Part shown: positions 1-5,850 of the stretch, piece after piece | How the letters are laid out: each line of letters opens with the position of its first letter | Position numbering within the stretch: position 1 is the first letter of the stretch | Assembly (NCBI GenBank): GCA_900546685.1 | Contig: UREB01000079.1 | Coordinates: 1-7,553, forward strand | From: an uncultured Eubacteriales bacterium | Lineage (GTDB): Bacteria > Bacillota > Clostridia > Christensenellales > QAND01 | Direction: 5' to 3' | Length of the DNA stretch: 7,553 nucleotides | The notes under the pieces: model-generated | Databases searched by the model: none | The model's input: the letters and a program-made list of their open reading frames with translations, nothing else | Told to the model about the DNA's origin: nothing | Program-made: the position numbers and the translations under genes

Positions 1-883
1 TCATTGTCTTTGTTTCTCGGTTCGGGGCAAACTGCATCTCTCGAATTAAACGTTGCTTTAGCTGCCCCTCATCCAAAGCGGGTTTCCAGTCTATAAATAA
101 CTTTGTCTGGGGCCAAGCCTGTTTTTCCAAATGCGCCGATGCGCTCAGCGCCAGCGGCCCCGAAACCCCTGTATGGGTAAACAGCATTTCTCCCTGTTCA
201 CAGAAAACCTGCTTGCCCGCTGCTATTGCGCGCAGGCATACATTTTTCAGCGAAAGGCCCGCTACTTTCTGTACCCATGCCTGCTCTACCTGAATCGGCG
301 CCAACGAAGGCTGCAACGGCGTGACCGTATGGCCAACCTGCCGCGCCAACGCATATCCATCGCCCGTTGATCCTGTCAGAGGATAACTTAACCCACCGGA
401 AGCCAGAATAAATGCATCGCCGGAAATCGTCCTGCCATGCTCACATTGCACGGCCGCAATGCGCCCTTGCTTTTCTACCAGGCTTTTCGCCCTTGTTTTG
501 TACAACACTTCAACGCCCCGCTCTGCCAAAGCAGCGACAAGCGCGTCTGCAACGTCATGCGCTCGGTCGCTTTGCGGAAATACGCGCTGACCTCTTTCTA
601 CTTTCAACGGTACACCCAGGGTTTCAAACAATTCCATAAGCCATTGGTTGTCATATCTAGCAAAAGCGCTTCTGAAAAATCTGGGGTTGTGTATGATATG
701 CGCCAAAAATGCCTCAGTACCACAGGCATTGGTCAAATTACAGCGCCCCTTGCCGGTGATACGCACTTTATTCATCAGCCTGGGAGTACTTTCCAACAGC
801 ACAGCCTGGGCTCCGTAGCCCGCCGCCATATATGCGGCCATACAGCCTGCCGCGCCGCCTCCAATGATAATAACCCTATTCAT
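1..883 (-). CDS. BaiN/HI0933-type NAD(P)/FAD-dependent oxidoreductase (3' end outside window)
   Basis: The frame is open from ATG at 883 to the window edge (294 codons), so the C-terminal third is missing from a protein expected to be about 400-420 residues. It has an N-terminal FAD-binding Rossmann motif (IIIGGGAAG, 5-13) with Glu31 at the end of the second strand. The family signatures follow: GKGRCNLTN (44-52), ERGQRVFPQSDRAHDV (96-111), ILASGGLSYPLTGSTGDGYA (159-178) and FTHTGVSGP (235-243). This family is common and poorly characterised. Its namesake BaiN acts on bile-acid intermediates in one gut Clostridium, but most members in core gene clusters are not bile-acid enzymes and that role should not be assumed. 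There is no clear ribosome binding site; the start overlaps the preceding stop (ATGA), so translation is probably coupled. Confidence 0.92.
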   Translation of the reverse strand, partial: MNRVIIIGGGAAGCMAAYMAAGYGAQAVLLESTPRLMNKVRITGKGRCNLTNACGTEAFLAHIIHNPRFFRSAFARYDNQWLMELFETLGVPLKVERGQRVFPQSDRAHDVADALVAALAERGVEVLYKTRAKSLVEKQGRIAAVQCEHGRTISGDAFILASGGLSYPLTGSTGDGYALARQVGHTVTPLQPSLAPIQVEQAWVQKVAGLSLKNVCLRAIAAGKQVFCEQGEMLFTHTGVSGPLALSASAHLEKQAWPQTKLFIDWKPALDEGQLKQRLIREMQFAPNRETKTM

Positions 884-1491
884 GTTAAATTATGGCTGAC
901 GTCGCCAAACACACGCATCTGCGGCATATCCGGGCGTTTGTATTCAATGATGCTGACCGCCGTATTGCCCGCCATGAAAAAGCGCGTAGATTCCAGTGGA
1001 ATTCCCAGTGCCGCCGCCATAAAGATGCGGATGAGCTCGACATGCGTTACACACAGCACATTCTGCCCCCAATGGTTTTCCAACAGCCGGTCAACAAACG
1101 CCTTGCTTTCCGCTACGCGAGCGATCATGCAATCTCCGTGCGGCGCGGTGAACAAAGACGGCGTTTTCTGGTAGCAATCCCATTTATCCGGCACCTCCAG
1201 ATGCATTTCATCCAGCTTGTGACCTTCCCAATCCCCGAAGGAAAATTCCCGAAGGCTAGGCTCTTTTTGCAGCGTAATTGTCGGATGCTCCGCTACGATT
1301 TTCTCTGCGGTGCGATAGGCGCGCATCTGCGGGCTGGCAAAGGCCGCCGCAAAATCCACTTTTGCCAACCGTTTGGCAACGTTCTTTGCCTGCTGTATCC
1401 CATTTTCCGTCAGCGGGGCATCCATGCTGCCCTGTACGCGGCGCAGGACATTCCATTCCGTTTCTCCGTGACGGACCAAATATATTTTCAT
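880..1491 (-). CDS. Histidine phosphatase superfamily protein, downstream copy of tandem pair
   Basis: This 203-residue paralogue of the preceding gene keeps all catalytic positions at the same numbers: RHGETEWN with His8, Arg57 in the MRAYRTA segment, Glu82 in LREFSFGDWEG, and His150. It differs right after the second histidine, where VTHVELIR replaces the usual Ser-His-Gly pattern of the first copy, in a region that shapes the substrate pocket. The gene begins 30 bases after the first copy with a GAGG site ten bases before ATG, and no terminator lies between them. Its TGA overlaps the ATG of the following flavoprotein gene (ATGA), implying translational coupling. It is probably an active enzyme with a substrate preference that may differ from its twin; substrate unknown. 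Confidence 0.9.
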   Translation of the reverse strand: MKIYLVRHGETEWNVLRRVQGSMDAPLTENGIQQAKNVAKRLAKVDFAAAFASPQMRAYRTAEKIVAEHPTITLQKEPSLREFSFGDWEGHKLDEMHLEVPDKWDCYQKTPSLFTAPHGDCMIARVAESKAFVDRLLENHWGQNVLCVTHVELIRIFMAAALGIPLESTRFFMAGNTAVSIIEYKRPDMPQMRVFGDVSHNLT

Positions 1492-1521
1492 TCTCTAATT
1501 CCTCACAATCATCCATACCGT

Positions 1522-2130
1522 TTATTCATTGTGGCTGGTATCACCAAATATACGCACCAGCGGCCTATCCGGCGCCAAAAACTCTATGATGGTCAGCGCC
1601 GTATTTCCAGAGGCAAACTTATGAGAATGCTCCAACGGGATTCCCAGCGCCGCCGAAAGAAAATAGCAGACACCAAATCCATGGGATACGCACAATACTT
1701 GCTTGTGCATATACTGTGCCGTCAGCTTTTCAACAAATCGGCGGCTTTCCGCTACGCGGGCCACCATACAATCTCCCTCCGGGCTCGTAACCAAAGAAGG
1801 GGTTGTTTCGAACTGCCCCCATAGCTTCGGGCATTCCACATGCATATTGTCCAGGCTATGCCCTTCATACACGCCAAAGGAAAACTCTCTCAGGCTGTTT
1901 TCCTTTTGAATTACCAGCCCCTTATGTGGCCCTGCTATGATCTGTGCTGTGCGGTATGCTCTGGGAGATGGGCTGGCAAAGGCCGCATCAAACTCTACCT
2001 TTGCCAACCGTTTTGCAGCGTTTTTTGCCTGTTGTATTCCATTTTCTGTCAACGGGGAATCCAGCGCACCCTGCACACGATGCTGCACATTCCATTCCGT
2101 TTCCCCATGGCGAAGCAGATATACTTTCAT
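1522..2130 (-). CDS. Histidine phosphatase superfamily protein, upstream copy of tandem pair
   Basis: This 202-residue branch-1 histidine phosphatase (phosphoglycerate-mutase fold) transfers a phosphoryl group through a phospho-histidine. It shows the RHGETEWN motif at 7-14 with nucleophile His8, the phosphate-binding Arg57 in SPSPRAYRTA, the LREFSFGVYEG segment with the likely acid Glu82, and the second His150 in VSHG. There is no signal peptide, so it is cytoplasmic. Substrates in this family range from phosphoglycerate and phosphoserine to alpha-ribazole phosphate, and the sequence does not decide between them. Only ten bases separate it from rluB, and its GAGGG ribosome site overlaps the rluB stop. 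It is about 60% identical, with no gaps, to the next gene, so the two arose by tandem duplication. Ser-His-Gly at the second histidine matches the usual pattern. Confidence 0.9.
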   Translation of the reverse strand: MKVYLLRHGETEWNVQHRVQGALDSPLTENGIQQAKNAAKRLAKVEFDAAFASPSPRAYRTAQIIAGPHKGLVIQKENSLREFSFGVYEGHSLDNMHVECPKLWGQFETTPSLVTSPEGDCMVARVAESRRFVEKLTAQYMHKQVLCVSHGFGVCYFLSAALGIPLEHSHKFASGNTALTIIEFLAPDRPLVRIFGDTSHNE

Positions 2131-2140
2131 GGTGTTTCCC

Positions 2141-2878
2141 TCAATACCGTCGCATTATATAGGCCGGCGGCTTTTCCAGCGCGCGCATTGCCTGCTCATG
2201 GGTCAATCGCTCATATGTGCCGGGCTTTCTATCTCCCAACTCTATCTGCCCGATCTGGATACGCTTTAGCCGCAGCACCTGCATATCCTGCGCCTCCATC
2301 ATCCGACGGATGACGCGGTTTCTCCCTTCTTCAATGGCAATTTTTACCTGTCCTCTGCCGTCTGTCCGGTTTTGAAATGTCACTGCTACGGCCCTGGCCA
2401 ACGGCGGCTCCCCGATATCTATGCCTTGGCTCAGCGCATTCGCCAGTTTTTGCGAATACGGCTTGTCCGTTGTTACCTGATATATTTTTTGCACGTGATG
2501 CTTGGGATGCGTCACTTGGTTGGTAAATGCTCCGTCATCCGTCATCAATAACAGTCCTTCACTATGATAATCCAACCGCCCGACAGGAAAAAGGCGCCGC
2601 TTCTGCTGGGTAAAATAATCCCCTACACAGCGCCGTCCCCGTTCATCTTTCATCGTGCACGCAATACCTCTAGGCTTATAGAACAGAAAATACGCCCTGC
2701 TATGATGCGGGGCGATCTTATGTCCGTCGACACTTACCGTATCCTTGCCCGGCGTGACCGCTGTACCTAACAGCGTTACGGTCTGCCCGTTTACTTTTAC
2801 TCTTCCCTCGGCGATGATCTCCTCACACTTTCGTCTGGAAGCCACGCCGCAGTCTGCCATATACTTCTGCAGCCGCAT
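2141..2878 (-). CDS. rluB: rRNA pseudouridine synthase, RsuA/RluB family
   Basis: This family converts a specific uridine of ribosomal RNA to pseudouridine. Members next to dacB/spmAB in Bacillota are called RluB and are thought to modify 23S rRNA, although the exact site cannot be read from the sequence. The 245-residue protein starts with an S4 RNA-binding domain (MRLQKYMADCGVASRRKCEE to about residue 60, including GRVKVNG), then the catalytic domain with FLFYKPRGI (64-72), GRLD (100-103) with the catalytic Asp103, and EGLLLMTDDG (107-116), and the late EGRNRVIRRM motif. An AGGAGAGG site precedes the ATG. It is the first gene after a strong vegetative promoter, and its stop lies within the ribosome binding region of the next gene. 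Confidence 0.93.
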   Translation of the reverse strand: MRLQKYMADCGVASRRKCEEIIAEGRVKVNGQTVTLLGTAVTPGKDTVSVDGHKIAPHHSRAYFLFYKPRGIACTMKDERGRRCVGDYFTQQKRRLFPVGRLDYHSEGLLLMTDDGAFTNQVTHPKHHVQKIYQVTTDKPYSQKLANALSQGIDIGEPPLARAVAVTFQNRTDGRGQVKIAIEEGRNRVIRRMMEAQDMQVLRLKRIQIGQIELGDRKPGTYERLTHEQAMRALEKPPAYIMRRY

Positions 2879-2935
2879 CTAAGCCTCTCCTGCCCGATGA
2901 AAAGCGCATAGCACCCCATCATGAAATTTAGTTTT

Positions 2936-2963
2936 ATTATATCGGACAAGGGCCGATTGTCAA
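2936..2963 (-). promoter_or_regulatory. Consensus sigma-A promoter for the rluB operon
   Basis: The minus strand carries a perfect -35 TTGACA (2958-2963), a 16-base spacer, and a perfect -10 TATAAT (2936-2941). Transcription would begin near 2929, giving an untranslated leader of about 50 bases before rluB. The -35 box overlaps the dacB stop codon (TGA at 2960-2962). The spacer and its flank contain the small inverted repeat ATCGG/CCGAT (2941-2957), which might be an operator or chance. No other promoter of this quality was seen in the window. Confidence 0.85.
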
Positions 2964-4087
2964 GGCAATAGGTTTGTGATCCATTGGCGAATCACCTTAT
3001 CCAGGCAATGGGCAAAATCATAGGCAGCCACGTCCGCTGCTGCTACAATGGGCACAGAGCCTATCATCTCATCGTCTAAATACACCTGCATGCTGCCGAT
3101 GATGTCGCCCTTAGCAACTGGTGCATAAAGTGGGGTTTGGTAAACGCACTTGGTTACAATCCTTTCCTGTTCCTCTTTTGTCAGCGTTTTGGACAAGCTT
3201 CCCTCTGTTATACCTTCTACCTCGCTGGAAAGCCCTTCCAGCACTGGCGTTACCCCCGTGGATTGCCCATCCTTTATCAGGTCAACCTGTTGATAGCTGG
3301 CAAAGGCATCGTCTAGCAGCGTTGCGGCATCTCCCCACATATCCTTTGCACCCAGCACAACCACAGCGATCCGGATTCCGTTGCGATCCGCTGCGCCCAC
3401 ATACGTTTTACCAGCGCTTTTGGTATATCCTGTCTTCACCCCAATGGCGCCCTCGTACTGCCATAAAAGTTTGTTTTTGTTTTGCCAAGATCGCGTTTCC
3501 CCCGCTCCATCCGGCTCTGCGGTATAGTTTTTGGTGGAAACGATCTTTACAAAGGTATCGTTGCGCAAAGCCGCCGCAGTAATCAGCGCCATATCGTGGG
3601 CCGTTGTGTAGTGTTTTTCATCTGGAAGGCCGTGCGGGTTGTTAAAATGCGTACCCGTACAACCAAGCTCCTGCGCTTTCTGGTTCATTTTTTCCACAAA
3701 AGCGTCCACGCTGCCTGCAACGTCGATGGCAATGGCCGTTGCGGCATCATTGCCGCTGCGTAGCATCAGCCCGTACAATAGATCCTCCAGAGAATACTTT
3801 TCCCCCGCTTTGATATAGATGCTGCTTCCCTCTACACCGGCTGCGGCGCCGGGAATGGTGACTACCTTTTTGATATCTGCATTTTCCAGCGCAATCAGGG
3901 CCGTCATAATTTTCGTAATGCTGGCCGGCTCTGATTTTTCATTTTCGTTCTTCGCCGCTAGGATCCGTCCTGTATCTATATCGATGACACAGGCGCTGTG
4001 AGAGGACACCTCTGGCATTGCTTTTCCTGCCGAATAGGGCATCCAAAGCATCAGCATCGCCAAGCATATCGCAATTTTCCGTTTCAT
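2960..4087 (-). CDS. dacB: D-alanyl-D-alanine carboxypeptidase (low-molecular-mass penicillin-binding protein)
   Basis: The enzyme removes the terminal D-alanine from peptidoglycan pentapeptides outside the membrane, limiting cross-linking. The 375-residue protein has a signal peptide (basic MKRK, hydrophobic core to about residue 16, likely cleavage after Ala23). All three penicillin-binding motifs are present: SITK at 56-59 (nucleophile Ser56), SGN at 111-113 and KTG at 218-220. A C-terminal beta domain follows (about 265-350), then a final amphipathic stretch that could anchor it to the membrane. The ATG is preceded by a strong GGGGG site. It lies after a gerW terminator and before rluB. 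The dacB name rests on B. subtilis synteny (scpAB ... dacB ... rluB), where DacB acts in spore cortex maturation. DacA or DacF-like function cannot be excluded from sequence alone. Confidence 0.93.
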   Translation of the reverse strand: MKRKIAICLAMLMLWMPYSAGKAMPEVSSHSACVIDIDTGRILAAKNENEKSEPASITKIMTALIALENADIKKVVTIPGAAAGVEGSSIYIKAGEKYSLEDLLYGLMLRSGNDAATAIAIDVAGSVDAFVEKMNQKAQELGCTGTHFNNPHGLPDEKHYTTAHDMALITAAALRNDTFVKIVSTKNYTAEPDGAGETRSWQNKNKLLWQYEGAIGVKTGYTKSAGKTYVGAADRNGIRIAVVVLGAKDMWGDAATLLDDAFASYQQVDLIKDGQSTGVTPVLEGLSSEVEGITEGSLSKTLTKEEQERIVTKCVYQTPLYAPVAKGDIIGSMQVYLDDEMIGSVPIVAAADVAAYDFAHCLDKVIRQWITNLLP

Positions 4088-4133
4088 CTTTACCCCCTAT
4101 GCACTCTTCCTTGTTTCCTTTCGATATATTTCC

Positions 4134-4141
4134 AGTATATG
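4134..4141 (-). promoter_or_regulatory. Candidate -10 box for dacB (sigma-E-like or sigma-A-like)
   Basis: About 46 bases before the dacB start the minus strand reads CATATACT, which fits the -10 pattern CATAnAnT reported for the mother-cell factor sigma-E and also contains TATACT, one base from the sigma-A -10. No convincing -35 is placed correctly: there is no ATATT 14 bases upstream, and the nearest TTGTCT is 19 bases from TATACT. The site lies between the gerW terminator and dacB, where a promoter is needed. B. subtilis dacB is sigma-E dependent, which makes the reading attractive but not proven. Confidence 0.3.
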
Positions 4142-4180
4142 CGTGCTTTTTCCGCGCAAGACAATAAATCGGAGCAAAAG

Positions 4181-4214
4181 AAGAGGAGCGATGCTTTTTT
4201 GCACCGCTCCTCTT
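4181..4214 (-). terminator. Intrinsic terminator after gerW
   Basis: The arms 4181-4194 and 4201-4214 can form a 14-bp stem (13 Watson-Crick pairs and one G-U in the minus-strand RNA) around a six-base A loop, beginning 17 bases after the gerW stop. The stem is GC-rich in its centre (GAGGAGCG). On the transcript it is followed by CUUUUG, so with the end of the arm the tail reads UCUUCUUUU, a short but acceptable U tract. It separates the DUF2953-gerW pair from dacB. Confidence 0.85.
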
Positions 4215-4230
4215 TGCTGCGTCCGGCAGA

Positions 4231-4737
4231 TCATTCCGATTCTGTTTTTGTTACGGAAACCGTCTGTTTGTAGGTAATGTCCTCATCACCGCAGGGTTTC
4301 TGTTCCACCGTTTCTGTGCAGCATTCCTCTTTTGTTTGTCCTTGCTTTTGTCCTTTTCCTTTACAGCCAAAATGTTTGATCAGGCCAATGAGCTGCGGGA
4401 TCGCTTCGCTTACCCGTTCCATAGCGTGGTTGGATTCTACCGGCATCAAGCGTACCGTCTCATCCTCTACCACCACAAAGGCAACTGGGGATATGCAGAT
4501 ACCTGCGCCGCTGCCGCCGGCAAAGGGGTTTTCCGTCGCATCTTTATTGCTTTCCCGGATGCTGCCTCCCTTGCCATATTCTCCGCCGCCCGCTACAAAT
4601 CCAAAGCTGACTTTGGAAATCGGCAAAATCACATTGCCCTGCCTCGTCTGAACCGGATCGCCGATGATGGTGTTAACATCCACCATCTGCTTGATCTGTT
4701 CCATTGCCGTTGTCATCATACTCTCAATGGGATGCAT
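4231..4737 (-). CDS. gerW: GerW/YtfJ family sporulation protein with Cys-containing C-terminal tail
   Basis: GerW (YtfJ) is a small spore protein that in B. subtilis is made in the forespore and is needed for normal germination with L-alanine, probably through the lytic enzyme SleB. The 168-residue product carries the family core: IIGDPVQT (24-31), ILPISKVSFGFVAGGGEYG (37-55), the glycine-rich FAGGSGAGICISPVAF (72-87) and VRLMPV. The helix at about 105-123 closes the core. Beyond it lies a polar tail of about 45 residues with Cys125, Cys139, Cys140 and Cys149, many Lys/Gln/Thr and an acidic end, which is not part of the conserved core. The ATG at 4737 has GGAGGG nine bases upstream, located inside the preceding gene, which it overlaps by 14 bp. 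A strong stem-loop follows the stop, so it ends its transcript. Confidence 0.93.
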   Translation of the reverse strand: MHPIESMMTTAMEQIKQMVDVNTIIGDPVQTRQGNVILPISKVSFGFVAGGGEYGKGGSIRESNKDATENPFAGGSGAGICISPVAFVVVEDETVRLMPVESNHAMERVSEAIPQLIGLIKHFGCKGKGQKQGQTKEECCTETVEQKPCGDEDITYKQTVSVTKTESE

Positions 4738-5257
4738 TTCGTTTTTCCCTCCAATGGTTGATCGGTATCAAAAGCCCTGCACCAATAATATGGACGAGAG
4801 GCACGCTTGCTATACATGAAATCCTTACAGCCAAGCAGTCTGTTTCAAAGCAAGGTTCACAGGCAAAAGCCTGTGCAAAGTCTCCCGGGCGCACATCACG
4901 CATAAAGCCTGCGATAAGGGCTCGGGTAATTCCGTTGGCTGCGCCGCAAATAAGCGCTGTTTGCGCTGCATCACCGGTGCCGAGCTTTGTTTTTACCTCG
5001 AGATCATAAAACGTTGTTTTTTTCAATAGATACTGTATCGAACGCCAGATCGTCCGCATCTTGATCTTAGTATTGTTTTTTCGTTGTTTCGGCGTCCAGG
5101 CCAGCCAAGGGACATGCCATTGAATCTCTTTGCGTAAGCCCGGCAGCCCTAAGGAAAGCGCTCCCTCTGTACCATACAGATCCGCTTCCGCTTCAATTTC
5201 TGCCTGAATGGGCAGCGTTAAGACAAACCCAACAGTAAAAGCCAGCAAAAAAAGCAT
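4724..5257 (-). CDS. ytfI: DUF2953 family membrane protein (YtfI-like)
   Basis: This 177-residue protein has an N-terminal hydrophobic segment (about residues 1-18), a long basic and aromatic middle region, and a GTGDAAQTALICGAANG stretch near residues 93-109 that is typical of the DUF2953 family; a second hydrophobic segment lies at about 147-165. The biochemical role is unknown. In B. subtilis the same family (YtfI) sits directly before YtfJ/GerW, as here, so a spore-envelope role linked to GerW is inferred. The frame also has a GTG start at 5266, but a GAGG site lies eight bases before the ATG at 5257 and would overlap the GTG, so the ATG is preferred. The 3' end overlaps gerW by 14 bp. 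Several cysteines occur in its second half (in ACEPCFETDC). Confidence 0.85.
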   Translation of the reverse strand: MLFLLAFTVGFVLTLPIQAEIEAEADLYGTEGALSLGLPGLRKEIQWHVPWLAWTPKQRKNNTKIKMRTIWRSIQYLLKKTTFYDLEVKTKLGTGDAAQTALICGAANGITRALIAGFMRDVRPGDFAQAFACEPCFETDCLAVRISCIASVPLVHIIGAGLLIPINHWREKRNASH

Positions 5258-5279
5258 ACCAACCACCTCAACTTTGGGT

Positions 5280-5308
5280 TAGTATGCCCTGTTTTATTCA
5301 TTTTACGC
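5280..5308 (-). promoter_or_regulatory. Putative forespore (sigma-G-like) promoter before the DUF2953-gerW pair
   Basis: In the gap between scpB and the DUF2953 gene the minus strand reads GCGTA (5304-5308), 17 bases, then CATACTA (5280-5286). The B. subtilis sigma-G consensus is approximately GHATR, 17-18 bases, CATnHTA, so the -10 matches fully and the -35 misses one base. The predicted transcript would start about 15 bases before the ATG and still contain the GAGG ribosome site. ytfI-ytfJ of B. subtilis is known to be forespore-expressed, which fits. Such short motifs do occur by chance, so this remains a prediction. Confidence 0.4.
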
Positions 5309-5310
5309 TC

Positions 5311-5850
5311 TCAGAGCGGCATCTCTTTCTGCTCTTTTTCTATCTCTGGCAAAGGCGGCAGTTCCGAAAGCGTAGACAGCCCAAAATGCCGCATAAACTC
5401 ATCCGTTGTTCCATACATCATCGGCCGTCCTATCGTTTCCTTTCTGCCGACAGGCTCTATCAAGCGACGCTGTAAAAGGGTTCTCAGTGAGTAATCCGCC
5501 GATACGCCTTTGATGCCTTCAATTTCACTGCGGGTAACAGGCTGCTTGTATGCAACGATGGAAAGCGTTTCCAGCACCGATCTGGACAGCGTTCGTTCGG
5601 ATAACGGCTTGAGCGCCGCTTGTACCTGCTCTGCATATTGCCGGCTTGTACGAAATTGCACTTTGTCTTCGATACGGATGATCTCTACGCCGCGCTGCTC
5701 TGCCAAATACTGCTGGGCCATACGGTCGATAAAACCGTCGCACTCCAATACCGTCATCTCCAGCGCACGGGCCAGATCTTCCAGCTGTACCGCTTCCCCT
5801 GCCACAAATAGTATCGCTTCCAGCGCACCTCTGGCCTGCGCATCATTCAT
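5311..5850 (-). CDS. scpB: Segregation and condensation protein B
   Basis: ScpB forms a dimer of tandem winged-helix domains that binds the middle of ScpA and regulates the SMC ATPase. The 179-residue product has the expected N-terminus (ALEAILFVAGEAV, residues 9-21), a first winged helix to about residue 80, and the second with LETLSIVAYKQPVTR (about 94-108), the helix-turn-helix-like EIEGIKGVSADYSL segment, and GRKETIGRPMMYGTT near residue 145. Length is normal for the family. Its start ATG overlaps the scpA TGA in an ATGA junction, with AGGAAAAGG just upstream inside scpA, so the two subunits are probably made at matched levels. No terminator is visible after its TGA; the next gene begins 53 bases later. 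Confidence 0.96.
   Translation of the reverse strand: MNDAQARGALEAILFVAGEAVQLEDLARALEMTVLECDGFIDRMAQQYLAEQRGVEIIRIEDKVQFRTSRQYAEQVQAALKPLSERTLSRSVLETLSIVAYKQPVTRSEIEGIKGVSADYSLRTLLQRRLIEPVGRKETIGRPMMYGTTDEFMRHFGLSTLSELPPLPEIEKEQKEMPL

Noticed and set aside
437..1174. A 245-codon open frame on the plus strand
   Set aside because: It runs antisense to the flavoprotein and the second phosphatase, shows no known motif and has no credible ribosome site.
1492..1521. 30-bp gap between the two phosphatase genes checked for a terminator or promoter
   Set aside because: There is no stem-loop, U tract or promoter pair; it only carries the ribosome site of the second copy.
892..1824. A 310-codon open frame on the plus strand across both phosphatase genes
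   Set aside because: It is fully antisense to two genes with intact catalytic motifs, lacks recognisable domains and spans the boundary between two paralogues. It is an artefact of codon bias on the other strand.
2879..2922. Possible leader peptide frame starting at the ATG at 2922 before rluB
   Set aside because: It has no ribosome site, and the frame simply runs into rluB without a stop of its own in the leader.
2941..2957. ATCGG/CCGAT inverted repeat considered as a dacB terminator
   Set aside because: The stem is only 5 bp, there is no U tract after it, and it sits inside a perfect promoter spacer.
5258..5266. GTG start three codons upstream for the DUF2953 gene
   Set aside because: The GAGG ribosome site would overlap it, while spacing to the ATG at 5257 is eight bases.
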